64,000 bases of DNA from Xanthobacteraceae bacterium (GTDB taxonomy: Bacteria > Pseudomonadota > Alphaproteobacteria > Rhizobiales > Xanthobacteraceae), in the NCBI GenBank assembly GCA_029266425.1, contig JAQSWY010000008.1:62001-126000 (forward strand). The letters are read 5' to 3'. Made by a program: the position numbers and the translations under genes. Every line of letters starts with the position of its first letter. Position 1 is the first letter of the stretch. Below, piece after piece: positions 56,055 to 64,000 of the stretch. The notes under the pieces were generated by a model. That model was not told where the DNA came from and made no database searches. It worked only from the letters and a program-made list of their open reading frames with translations.

Positions 56055-57116
56055 TTATCGCTCGAACGGGAAGATGCGCTTCCAGTCGTTCTTCATGCTG
56101 ATCACGGTCCAGCCCGCCTTCTTGGCTTCGTCGTCCAGCGTTTGCGGGAAGGTCCCGACCTTCGTGTCCGGAAGCCCGCGCGCGGGCCCGTAGGCGAACT
56201 CGCGCTGCGCATCGTCGTGCAGCACCAGCATGGCAAGCCGCGCCCCGCCGCCGGCCATGGTGTATTCGAGCATTTCCCGGTCGCCGGTCGAATTGCCGAA
56301 CGCAGCGTTGGGACGCCGGCCGATCATCAGATGGATGCCCTCCGGCTTGCCGGCCTTGTCGTCATTGAGCAGCAGCTTCGGCTCCTTGGTCAGAAAAGGC
56401 GTCCCGTCCGGCCTGTAGCCGAACTTGGTGGCGCCGGCGGTGCCGACCACCTGCTCGGGCGGCACGCCATAGACGCGTTCCGAATAGACCCGCACGAAAT
56501 CCTGGCCGCCACCGGTGACGATATAGGTCTTGTAGCCGTTGGCGCGCAGATAGGTGAGCACCTCCAGCATTGGTTGATACACCAGCTCCGTATAGAGCCG
56601 GTCGAACTTGGGATGCTTTGCCTTGGTGATCCAGGCCGACGCCTCGGCGGTGAAATCGTCCACCGACATGCCGGTGAGGGTCGCGACGAGGATTTTCTCC
56701 AGATCCTTCATCGACAGCTTGGCGATCGCCTCGCGGTTGCCCGAGAGCACCGTCTTGAACGGCTCGACCTTCTTCAGTTCGGGCTTATTCTCCACCACGG
56801 CCGGCACGCGATCGAGGCAATACATCACCTGCGAGAAGATCGGGTGCGAGACCCAGAGAGTGCCGTCCTGGTCGAAAGTGGCGATGCGCTCCGCCGGCGG
56901 CACGAACCGCGGGCTGGATTGATCGGTGGTGTCCTTGACGAAGTCGAGGATGGCCTGTTTGGCAGCGCCCTCGTTCCAGGACGGGAGTGGATCGACACCC
57001 GGCGCGGCGCCTTGTGCCAAGGCGGGCACCGACGCCCCCAGCGCCAGCAGGAGCAGGGCTGCCGATGCGGCCCGGCGGGTGATGGCCACGAGTGATCTGT
57101 GCTGCATGGATTTCAC
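56055..57116 (-). CDS. Exported HAD-family phosphatase
   Basis: A 353-residue haloacid-dehalogenase-fold protein with a signal peptide (SAALLLLALGASVPALAQG). Motif I is FDQDGTLW with the nucleophile Asp, the Ser/Thr of motif II is in YIVTGGGQDFVRV, and motif IV is GNSTGDREML. Periplasmic or outer location is predicted. It sits downstream of the arylsulfatase on the same strand, separated by a strong hairpin. Substrate unknown. Confidence 0.85.
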   Translation of the reverse strand: MKSMQHRSLVAITRRAASAALLLLALGASVPALAQGAAPGVDPLPSWNEGAAKQAILDFVKDTTDQSSPRFVPPAERIATFDQDGTLWVSHPIFSQVMYCLDRVPAVVENKPELKKVEPFKTVLSGNREAIAKLSMKDLEKILVATLTGMSVDDFTAEASAWITKAKHPKFDRLYTELVYQPMLEVLTYLRANGYKTYIVTGGGQDFVRVYSERVYGVPPEQVVGTAGATKFGYRPDGTPFLTKEPKLLLNDDKAGKPEGIHLMIGRRPNAAFGNSTGDREMLEYTMAGGGARLAMLVLHDDAQREFAYGPARGLPDTKVGTFPQTLDDEAKKAGWTVISMKNDWKRIFPFER

Positions 57117-57130
57117 GCCCCCGAGGTGAG

Positions 57131-57154
57131 AGGCGGGCGCAGAGGCGCCCGCCT
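57131..57154. terminator. Hairpin between arylsulfatase and HAD phosphatase
   Basis: AGGCGGGCGC, loop AGAG, GCGCCCGCCT: a perfect 10-bp stem. There is no clear U-run on either side, so it may be an attenuator or RNA-processing stem, not a full stop. Confidence 0.5.
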
Positions 57155-57169
57155 CCTTGTCCGCCGCCG

Positions 57170-58906
57170 CTATTCGCCGGCGCGACTGGACGTCCTCATC
57201 TGCTTCACCTGCTGCATCACCTGATCGAGGTTGTAGCTCGCCGGGTCCTGCAGAGGCGGGTAGTCGATGTAGCTTGCGAGTTCCTTCAGCCAGAGCGCCT
57301 GGCCGATAGGCAGCATGTTCCAGTCATAGACGTAAGCCGTCGACGGTGAGGTGATGGCGCCGCCCATGCCGGTAAGCGTCTTGACCTGCTCGCCGATCGA
57401 GGTCTCGAACGGATCGCGCTTGATATTGACGACCTGCGTCCAGTGATAGGGCATCACACCGACCAGGAATCCCGTCGGCGCGTCCGAGACCATCGCGAAG
57501 TACATCTTCCAGTTCTTGTAGCGGACGGCGGAGGGGTCCTTGCCGGAATAGTAGAAGAAGGTGTCGCGTGCCGATCTCGTGGATTTTCCTTCGAGGTAGG
57601 CAAGCTGGTTGACGCCGTCGAGCGTGGTCTTGACGATGCCGGGATAGGCACCCTTCTCGATCCGCGCCTTGAGGTCGTTGCCCTTCTCGCCGCCGGCGAT
57701 TTCCACCAGCGTCGGCAACCAGTCGAGCGACGCGAAGATGTCGTTCTTCACGGTGCCCGGCGCTATGTGGTTCGGCCAGCGCACCACCAGAGGCGCGCGC
57801 ATGCCGCCCTCCCACGTGCTCAGCTTGCCGCCCTTGAACGGGGTGGTGCCGCCGTCGGGGAAGGTGATGGTCTCGGCGCCGTTGTCGGTCGTGAAGACGA
57901 TGATGGTGTTGTCGAGCTGGCCCATCTCCTCGAGCTTCTTGAGGACATAGCCGATATTGTCATCCATCTGCTTCATGCCGGCTTCATTGGAGCCCCAGTC
58001 CTTGCCGCCGGGCTCGCCGATCATGTTGTTGTACTTGTCCGGCAGCACGGTGGTGATGTGCATGCGGGCGGGATTGTACCAGACGAAGAACGGCTTGCCG
58101 GTCCTCGCGGGGTCGTTGCGGCCGAGGAAATCGATCACCTTGCCCGAGATCTCCTCGTCAACCGTCTTGGAGCGCTCGAGCGTCAGGGGGCCTTCGTCCT
58201 TGCAGGTCTGCTTCGCTGCGGTGCCGTCCGAGGACGTGCACGCCAGCACCGGACGCGGCGGCATCAGGCAGAGCGTGGTTTTCGGATCGACCGCCCCGGG
58301 CGGCTCGGTCAGGCCCGGAATCGGGGTGTTGCGGCAGGGTGGCGCGATAGTCTGCTCGGTCGGGCTCTTGTTGATGTCCGGGAAGCTCACGCCCTGCATG
58401 GCGTCGAGGTGATACAGATAGCCCCAGAATTCCTGGAAGCCGTGCGCGGTCGGCAGCGCTTCCGTGTGGTCGCCGAGGTGGTTCTTGCCGAACTCGCCGG
58501 TGGAATAGCCGAGGTCATACAGGAACTTGGCGAGCGCCGGCGTGCCGGGGCGCAGATAGGAAGGGCTGCCGGGCAGTTGCGGTGGGATCATGCCGGTGCG
58601 CAGCGGATGCATGCCGGTGAAGAAGGCGTTGCGCCCCGCCGTGCAGCTTTGCTCGGCGTAGTAGTCGGTGAAATAGGCGCCCTCGCGGCCGATGCGGTCG
58701 ATGTTCGGCGTCTCCCCCACCATCAGGCCGCGGTGATAGATGCTCGGCTGCATCCAGCCGATATCGTCGCCCATGATGAAGAGGATGTTCGGCTTCGCCG
58801 GGGTGCCCTGCGCCTGCGCGGGCTGAGCCGCCCCGGCCGCAGCGGCGATTGTGATCGCACCTGCCAGCGCGGTGGAGGCCCACCACGGTCTCGATCGATT
58901 GTCCAT
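57170..58906 (-). CDS. Exported arylsulfatase
   Basis: A 578-residue type I sulfatase. Signal peptide WASTALAGAITIAAAAGAAQ. Metal site PNILFIMGDDIGWMQPS, and the formylglycine motif C-T-A-G-R in AEQSCTAGRNAFFTGMHPLR. The second signature is GEFGKNHLGDHTEALPT, and the metal-binding VFTTDNGAET follows. The start at 58906 has GGGAG upstream. It is preceded by a lone receiver gene. An anaerobic-type maturase or FGE is not in the window. Confidence 0.92.
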   Translation of the reverse strand: MDNRSRPWWASTALAGAITIAAAAGAAQPAQAQGTPAKPNILFIMGDDIGWMQPSIYHRGLMVGETPNIDRIGREGAYFTDYYAEQSCTAGRNAFFTGMHPLRTGMIPPQLPGSPSYLRPGTPALAKFLYDLGYSTGEFGKNHLGDHTEALPTAHGFQEFWGYLYHLDAMQGVSFPDINKSPTEQTIAPPCRNTPIPGLTEPPGAVDPKTTLCLMPPRPVLACTSSDGTAAKQTCKDEGPLTLERSKTVDEEISGKVIDFLGRNDPARTGKPFFVWYNPARMHITTVLPDKYNNMIGEPGGKDWGSNEAGMKQMDDNIGYVLKKLEEMGQLDNTIIVFTTDNGAETITFPDGGTTPFKGGKLSTWEGGMRAPLVVRWPNHIAPGTVKNDIFASLDWLPTLVEIAGGEKGNDLKARIEKGAYPGIVKTTLDGVNQLAYLEGKSTRSARDTFFYYSGKDPSAVRYKNWKMYFAMVSDAPTGFLVGVMPYHWTQVVNIKRDPFETSIGEQVKTLTGMGGAITSPSTAYVYDWNMLPIGQALWLKELASYIDYPPLQDPASYNLDQVMQQVKQMRTSSRAGE

Positions 58907-58985
58907 CTTGGCGCTCCCGTAGCTGATAATGGGGTTGCACCCGCCCGGGGATGCGCGCCAACATCGCGCCTTGTCGCCATGCCGC

Positions 58986-59384
58986 CTATTGGGCGCGCGG
59001 GCTACCCACCTTGCCCGAAAGGGCAATCGCCGAGTGCACCGCATCAATCAATGCTGAGCCGACGAAAGGCTTTGTCAGACAGGCCGCGGCGCCATCGCGC
59101 ACGGCGGATTGACCGAGGCCCGGGCTGTCGAACGCCGTAATCAGGATCAGCCGGACCTCCCCACGCCGGCGGCGCAGGGCATCGAGCAACTCGAGCCCGG
59201 ACATCGCAGGCAAATTCTGGTCGCACACCACGCAGTCGGCCCCTGGATCGGGCTCTTCGCGCAGGAACGCCTCCGCCGAGGCGTAGCCGACACTTCCAAA
59301 ACCGGCAGCAACGAGCAGGCGTTGCAGCGCCTTCCTCATGCTGTCGTCGTCGTCGATCACCACAACTCTCAAAGCGGTGGTCAT
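58986..59384 (-). CDS. Single-domain response regulator
   Basis: A 132-residue receiver without output domain. VVVIDDDDSMRKALQRLL, phospho-Asp in DCVVCDQNLPAMSGLELL, Lys in CLTKPFVGSAL. GGAGG precedes the ATG at 59384. It lies downstream of the FixJ-like regulator and upstream of the arylsulfatase, all on one strand. Confidence 0.88.
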   Translation of the reverse strand: MTTALRVVVIDDDDSMRKALQRLLVAAGFGSVGYASAEAFLREEPDPGADCVVCDQNLPAMSGLELLDALRRRRGEVRLILITAFDSPGLGQSAVRDGAAACLTKPFVGSALIDAVHSAIALSGKVGSPRAQ

Positions 59385-59456
59385 GGGTCCTCCAATGACC
59401 ACCTTCGCACCCGTGCGCCGCTCGGCACATTGGACGCAAGGGCAAGCGCATTACCC

Positions 59457-60110
59457 TTAAGGGATGGGGGCCGCGGCGCCCGCGTCCCTGTCCTTACGCA
59501 AGTGCAGCAGGCGCTCCGCCAGCCGGCCGAGTTCGGCCGACGACGCTACTCCCAGCTTTTCCAGCATATGCGCGCGTTGCGCCTTCACGGTCCGCTCGGC
59601 GACACCCAGTTCGTCTGCTATCTGCTTGTTGAGCCTGCCGGCGACGACCCGGTCGAACACCTGCTTCTCGCGAGGTGACAGGGAAGCGAACCGCGCGCTC
59701 AGCCGATCCGCCTCGTCGCGAGCGGTTCGTTGCTGAAGATCGCGAGCGAGCGCGCGCCGGATAGTGTCCAGCAATGTCTCCGACTTGATGGGCTTTTCCA
59801 GGAAGTCGACTGCACCGGCCTTCATCGCCCGCACGCAGGATGGCACGTCGGCATGTCCCGTCATGAACACTACCGGCAGCTCGACGCCGTGCTCGCCGAG
59901 CGCTGCGTGCAGTTCGAGACCCGACGGGCCGGCAGGAAGACGAACATCCAGAAGCAGGCAGCCATGGCGCACCTCGGGACGGCTGAGCAGGAAGTCGCCC
60001 GTCGAGGCATAGCCGACCGCGTCGAAGCCGGCCGCATTCAGGAGGCGCATCAGCGCCGTGCGCAATGACGCGTCGTCGTCTACGATGTGAATCTGAGCCT
60101 TCGCATTCAT
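59457..60110 (-). CDS. FixJ-type response regulator
   Basis: A 217-residue regulator with an N-terminal receiver (IHIVDDDASLRTALMRLL; phospho-Asp in GCLLLDVRLPAGPSG; Lys in FLEKPIKSE) and a C-terminal LuxR helix-turn-helix (LSPREKQVFDRVVAGRLNKQ, IADELGVAERTVKAQRAHML). It overlaps the kinase stop by four bases (60107-60110), so the two form a pair. Confidence 0.92.
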   Translation of the reverse strand: MNAKAQIHIVDDDASLRTALMRLLNAAGFDAVGYASTGDFLLSRPEVRHGCLLLDVRLPAGPSGLELHAALGEHGVELPVVFMTGHADVPSCVRAMKAGAVDFLEKPIKSETLLDTIRRALARDLQQRTARDEADRLSARFASLSPREKQVFDRVVAGRLNKQIADELGVAERTVKAQRAHMLEKLGVASSAELGRLAERLLHLRKDRDAGAAAPIP

Positions 60111-62101
60111 CCGCTCGCCCCCCTCAAGGCGGCAGAGGACCCGGCAAGAGGCAGGTCGACATGGAAGGTCGCACCGTCCCCCGGCCCGTTCTCTGCCCAG
60201 ACTTTGCCACCCTGCGCCTCGACGAGCGTACGCACAATCGACAGGCCCAGCCCGATGCCGGTGCGCTTGGTGCTGAAAAACGAATCAAAGAGTTTCGGAA
60301 GATGCTCCTCGGCGATGCCGTCTCCGTAGTCGCGAACCGTGATCGCGGCCATTCCTGAGCGCTGCTCTGCGGAGACCATCACCGTTCGGCGTTCATCCGC
60401 CATTTCGCTCACCGCATCCATGGCGTTGAGCGCAAGGTTGAGCAATATCTGCTGGATCTGGATGCGATCGGCGAGAACTTCGACGGCAGGCAATTCCGGT
60501 CGGATGGCGAGACTGACGCGCCGGCGCTGCGCTTCGGCGCGCAGGATCGTCGCCATGTCGGCGAGCGATTCATTGAGGTCGATCACCCGGCGTTCGACCT
60601 CGTGCTTGGCGAGCAGCGTCCTCAGCCGGCGGATCACTTCGCTGGCGCGAAGGTTGTCGCGATGGATATCACCGAGGATCTGTCGCACCTCGTTCAGATC
60701 GTTCGTGCCGGAACCGAGCATGAGCTCGGCGGCGCTCACATTGCTCAGGATTGCGCCCAGCGGCTGGTTGATCTCGTGCGCGATCGAAGCCGTCAGCTCA
60801 CCTGCGATCGCGAGGCGCGAGGCGTGCGCCAGCTCGAAGCGGTGCTTGTCGACGGCGAGCTCGGCGCCGCGACGGCGGCGGCGCTCGACCAGAAGCCCTC
60901 CGAGCAACCCCGACTGAAGCAGGACGATGGCGATCCCGGTGAGCGCCTCCATCCGGTACGCTTCCCAGAAGCTCGGGGTCCTGAAATGCACGATCACGTC
61001 GGGCGGCATCGCGTCCTCGTCGATGCCCCAGCGGCGAACCTGCCGCCAGTCGACGTTCAACGTGGTCGGCATCAGCTGCGGCAATCGCAATGAGGCGGGC
61101 GCCGCGCCGGCGAGCAGCCGGTTCACGATGCTGCCGGCCTCCCGTCCCATGGCCTCGAAGCTCGGCATTGCCCCACCGACAATGCCGACGCCGATGAAGG
61201 TGTTATAGGGTCCATAGACCGGAGCGGTGGAAGCCGCCGCCATCTCACGCGCCGCCTCGCGCGGGACGAAAACGCGACCCGCTCCGTCCTCGAAGTAGCC
61301 CGGCGTGAACACCACCGCGTCGTCATCGAGCTCGCCTAGACGCTTCAACACCGCGCTGGTCGGAAGGCCGGCCAGGAATTCGGTCGTCAGGCGTCCATCG
61401 ATTTGTCCCGCGGTGGTCCGCAGCAGCGTCTCCAACTCCAGATCCGGAGCGGATGCACCGGTGACCACAACGAGACGGGTGGCGTTCGGGTGCCATTTCA
61501 AGGCCTGCTCGATGGTGCCGGCGAAATCGTATTCGACCGGAACGCCGACGATGTCGGCCGGCAAGGGCTGCCTTGCCTTCGCGAACCAGCCGTCCACGCC
61601 CATATGGACCACCGGGACCGATGGGAAGAAGTCCGCTCGATTGTTCAACAGGAACTCCAGCGCACCATTGCCTCCCGCGACGATCACGTCCGGCGGGTCG
61701 GCACGGTATTTTTCGCGGAGAAAGGTCTGCACCGTCTGGACGTAGGTTTCGCCATTGAACCGCGGAGCATCGAGGAATTCGGCGCTGACGACCGTGCTTT
61801 CGCCCGAGCTGGAGATGACCTCATTGATCCCGCGGTCCCCCTGGACGTTGGCCGGGAGCAGTCGGTTGTTTTCATAAAGGACAAGGACGTGTTTCGAGGG
61901 TCTTGCCCGAGCCCTCGACATGCCCGCATCCGCGAGGCCGAAGAGGAGAATGCACGCACAGAACAAGAGCATCCTGATGGGAGGGATCGGGTGCGCAACG
62001 GGAGGTACCCGCCGGGGGAGATCCACTTCCAGCCGACGCATAGGCCTCGATCCACTCGCTGGTGCCGGACGCAGGACACGCGATGAGCGATTGTAAGCCA
62101 T
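60107..62101 (-). CDS. Sensor histidine kinase with periplasmic ABC-binding-protein-like sensor
   Basis: Up to 664 residues. After an N-terminal span (LLFCACILLFGLADAG), a periplasmic region of about 300 residues resembles ABC substrate-binding folds (HVLVLYENNRLLPANVQGDR; PPDVIVAGGNGALEFLLNNR). A second span (GIAIVLLQSGLLGGLLV) leads to the kinase: phospho-His in SIAHEINQPLGAILSNVSAA, N box LNLALNAMDAV and G box DGIAEEHLPKLFDSFF. The start is uncertain: ATGs at 62101, 62041 and 61972 are possible. The paired FixJ-like regulator follows. Confidence 0.87.
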   Translation of the reverse strand: MAYNRSSRVLRPAPASGSRPMRRLEVDLPRRVPPVAHPIPPIRMLLFCACILLFGLADAGMSRARARPSKHVLVLYENNRLLPANVQGDRGINEVISSSGESTVVSAEFLDAPRFNGETYVQTVQTFLREKYRADPPDVIVAGGNGALEFLLNNRADFFPSVPVVHMGVDGWFAKARQPLPADIVGVPVEYDFAGTIEQALKWHPNATRLVVVTGASAPDLELETLLRTTAGQIDGRLTTEFLAGLPTSAVLKRLGELDDDAVVFTPGYFEDGAGRVFVPREAAREMAAASTAPVYGPYNTFIGVGIVGGAMPSFEAMGREAGSIVNRLLAGAAPASLRLPQLMPTTLNVDWRQVRRWGIDEDAMPPDVIVHFRTPSFWEAYRMEALTGIAIVLLQSGLLGGLLVERRRRRGAELAVDKHRFELAHASRLAIAGELTASIAHEINQPLGAILSNVSAAELMLGSGTNDLNEVRQILGDIHRDNLRASEVIRRLRTLLAKHEVERRVIDLNESLADMATILRAEAQRRRVSLAIRPELPAVEVLADRIQIQQILLNLALNAMDAVSEMADERRTVMVSAEQRSGMAAITVRDYGDGIAEEHLPKLFDSFFSTKRTGIGLGLSIVRTLVEAQGGKVWAENGPGDGATFHVDLPLAGSSAALRGASG

Positions 62102-62209
62102 CTGGCGCGCTACCAGAAGGGCGTGGTGGCAGAACTGTGGGCGGCGATCGCGGCGATTGCGGAAGACGGTTTACGGATACGTTCGTGGAGACGCGGCGCG
62201 CCATACGGC

Positions 62210-63190
62210 TCACGCGCTCTGGGCGACCCCGAACCGGCGGCGATAGTCCGCCGGAGCGAGACCCGTGACCCGCTGAAACAGCTTCCGGAACGCGGACGCG
62301 TCGCTGTAGCCGACCTCCCAGGCGATCTGCTCGATCGGGCGTCGGCTCAGCTCCAGCGCCTCGCGGGCCTTGGATATGCGGATCTGCTGGGCGTATTCGG
62401 TGGGCCTGAGGCCCGTCGCCTTGCGGAACCGACGCAGGAAGGTGCGCTCTTCGAGTGCGGCACGCTTGGCAAGGGCTGGCACGGCGTGCTCCTTCGCGCT
62501 GGTCCCCTGCAGCCAGTGCTGCACCTTCAGGATCGCCGCATCGCCATGATCGAGGCGGGGCACGAAGTGATTGTAGGGCCGCTGGGCCCGACCGGGCGGA
62601 TCGACCAGCAGGAAGCGCGCGGTGTCAAGCATCACGCTCGGGCCCAGCAGGCGCTCGACCAAAGTGAGCCCGAGGTCGGTCCAGGCGAGGATGCCGCCTG
62701 CAGTGATGATGTCACCATCATCGATCACCATGCGATCCACATCGACCTTGATGTCGGGGAACCGTTCTGCCAGCGCATCCGCAAAAGCCCAATGGGTGGT
62801 CGCCTGCCGCCCTTCCAGCAGCCCGGTCTCGCCGAGCACGAAGGCGCCCGCGCACACCGAACAGAGCGTGGTTCCCTCGGCGTGACGCTCGGCCATCCAA
62901 TGGGCGAAGCCGGCCATCGGCTGCATCCTGCGCGGCATCACGAGGCTCGGCGGCGCGATAAGATGGCTCGGCTTGTGGGGCGCGCCCGGGTGGCTGTCAT
63001 AGACGCATTCGACGCCTGCGCCATCGGCCGACTGCTGCCAATGGCAGACCCGGATCGCCGGCGGATCCTCGTCGGTACGAGATGCGGCGATATCCCCGGT
63101 GATGCGGAACAGGTCGGTCAGCCCATAGACAGCCGCTAGCTGAACGTCTGGATAGACGACCAAACCGATCTCGGCGACGATCACGACCAC
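62210..63190 (-). CDS. GlxA-family AraC/DJ-1 transcriptional regulator
   Basis: A 326-residue regulator. The N-terminal DJ-1/PfpI-like domain has [20 protein letters not shown] (nucleophile elbow) and [20 protein letters not shown]. The C-terminal AraC helix-turn-helix has [40 protein letters not shown] and [20 protein letters not shown]. It is divergent from the alpha/beta hydrolase, which is the likely target. Confidence 0.93.
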   Translation of the reverse strand: MVVIVAEIGLVVYPDVQLAAVYGLTDLFRITGDIAASRTDEDPPAIRVCHWQQSADGAGVECVYDSHPGAPHKPSHLIAPPSLVMPRRMQPMAGFAHWMAERHAEGTTLCSVCAGAFVLGETGLLEGRQATTHWAFADALAERFPDIKVDVDRMVIDDGDIITAGGILAWTDLGLTLVERLLGPSVMLDTARFLLVDPPGRAQRPYNHFVPRLDHGDAAILKVQHWLQGTSAKEHAVPALAKRAALEERTFLRRFRKATGLRPTEYAQQIRISKAREALELSRRPIEQIAWEVGYSDASAFRKLFQRVTGLAPADYRRRFGVAQSA

Positions 63191-63319
63191 TCCGCCATTC
63201 TGTCAGTTTCAGCCCGATTGATGTCACTTCCGCCAAGCGTCCGCAATCCCCTTCCCGCCTATACCAATGGCATCGACGGCGGACGAACCGGCCGCCCACG
63301 GAAAACGAGGAGAACCGAT
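63191..63319. promoter_or_regulatory. Divergent control region, GlxA regulator/hydrolase
   Basis: 129 bases between the two start codons. TGTCAGTTTCAGCC and the neighbouring CCGCCATTCTGTCAG are candidate regulator contacts, but nothing is compelling. ACGAGGAGA is the hydrolase ribosome-binding site. Confidence 0.4.
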
Positions 63320-64000
63320 ATGAGCACCATCACCACCAAGGACGGCACCGAGATCTATTACAAGGATTGGGGCTCCAAGGAAGCGCAGCCGATCGTCTTC
63401 CACCACGGCTGGCCGCTCAGCGCCGACGACTGGGACAACCAGATGCTCTACTTCTTCGAGCAGGGCTATCGGGTGATCGCCCATGATCGCCGGGGCCACG
63501 GCCGCTCGACCCAGACCGCGACCGGCAACGAGATGGACACCTACGCCGCCGACGTCGCGGAACTCGTCAAGGCACTCGACCTCAAGAATGCGATCCATAT
63601 CGGTCACTCGACAGGCGGCGGCGAAGTTGCGCACTATGTCGCCCGCGCCGAAGCCGGCCGCGTCGCCAAGGCGGTACTGGTCGGTGCCGTTCCGCCGATC
63701 ATGGTGAAGTCGGAGAAGAACCCCGGCGGCCTGCCGATCGAAGTGTTCGACGGCTTCCGCGCGGCGCTGGTCGCCAATCGCGCGCAGTTCTTCCTCGATG
63801 TCCCGACCGGCCCGTTCTACGGCTTCAACCGGCCGGGGGCGAAAGTCTCGCAGGGCGTGATCGAGAATTGGTGGCGGCAGGGCATGATGGGCGGGGCGAA
63901 GGCCCACTATGACTGCATCAAGGCCTTCTCCGAGACCGACTTCACCGAGGATCTCCAGAAGATCGAGGTTCCGGTCCTGGTGATGCACGGCACCGACGAC
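63320..64000 (+). CDS. Alpha/beta hydrolase, non-heme haloperoxidase-like (3' end cut by window)
   Basis: 227 residues are visible, starting [19 protein letters not shown]. Oxyanion region [16 protein letters not shown], then [16 protein letters not shown], and the nucleophile Ser in [20 protein letters not shown]. The later LVMHGTDD should supply the catalytic Asp; the His lies beyond the window. This pattern is that of cofactor-free chloroperoxidases and arylesterases, but activity cannot be assigned. Divergent from the GlxA regulator. Confidence 0.92.
   Translation, partial: MSTITTKDGTEIYYKDWGSKEAQPIVFHHGWPLSADDWDNQMLYFFEQGYRVIAHDRRGHGRSTQTATGNEMDTYAADVAELVKALDLKNAIHIGHSTGGGEVAHYVARAEAGRVAKAVLVGAVPPIMVKSEKNPGGLPIEVFDGFRAALVANRAQFFLDVPTGPFYGFNRPGAKVSQGVIENWWRQGMMGGAKAHYDCIKAFSETDFTEDLQKIEVPVLVMHGTDD

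Overview
The window is high-GC chromosomal DNA of an alphaproteobacterium, most likely a member of the Hyphomicrobiales (Rhizobiales; Xanthobacteraceae/Bradyrhizobiaceae-like). The evidence is gene order: argS-SPOR protein-nagZ-scpA-scpB-tatA-tatB-tatC-serS-surE-pcm-LysM/M23 lipoprotein with a nearby yajC, then dgt/erpA/xthA, an ExoR homologue, ilvD, and valS-popZ-tolC-pcm. Two families of palindromic intergenic repeats, typical of this order, are scattered between these genes.

Layout. 1-17137 is almost entirely minus strand: yajC (cut by the window edge), cell-envelope and chromosome genes, the Tat translocase, three housekeeping operons and argS/dgt. 17231-19156 is plus (erpA, mtnN, xthA). 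19302-29811 is mostly minus (exoR-like, ilvD, valS, popZ, tolC, a second PCMT), interrupted by a Tat-exported aldo/keto reductase on the plus strand. tRNA-Cys lies at 30027 and a large MsbA-like ABC exporter follows.

The most interesting part is about 32.4-41.5 kb, an apparent genomic island beside tRNA-Asn with a broken tyrosine integrase next to the tRNA. It holds a RiPP-type cluster: nine tandem minus-strand genes for 33-36-residue peptides plus a tenth copy 5 kb away. All ten carry a lasso-type leader (YxxPxL, LSAxTA) and a near-invariant core GANFSGKKxK. Around them are a DxD glycosyltransferase, an adenylate-forming ligase, a GNAT acyltransferase, an acyl carrier protein, a nucleotidyltransferase, an HPr-kinase-like protein, a lasso B2-type leader peptidase and a PqqD-like leader-binding protein (B1). 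The lasso macrolactam synthetase is absent, and the cores lack the acidic residue needed for a lasso ring. The ligase-GNAT-ACP cassette suggests a lysine- or N-terminally acylated peptide instead. This is the best candidate for an undescribed system in the window.

42-48.7 kb holds small unknown proteins, a MASE1/PAS histidine kinase with a single-domain response regulator, a TctC/Bug-type binding protein and an AraC regulator. 48.7-56 kb is a siderophore uptake locus (TonB-dependent receptor, FhuC/D/B-like ABC importer, and a DUF2218-SIP fusion reductase), read divergently from the AraC regulator. 56-62.1 kb carries a periplasmic HAD phosphatase, an arylsulfatase and a second two-component set (histidine kinase with a periplasmic-binding-like sensor, FixJ-like regulator and lone receiver). 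The window closes with a GlxA-type regulator divergent from an alpha/beta hydrolase cut by the window end.

Starts were chosen from visible ribosome-binding sites, overlaps with upstream stops, and family length. Family assignments come from reading the translated sequences; no database search was run.
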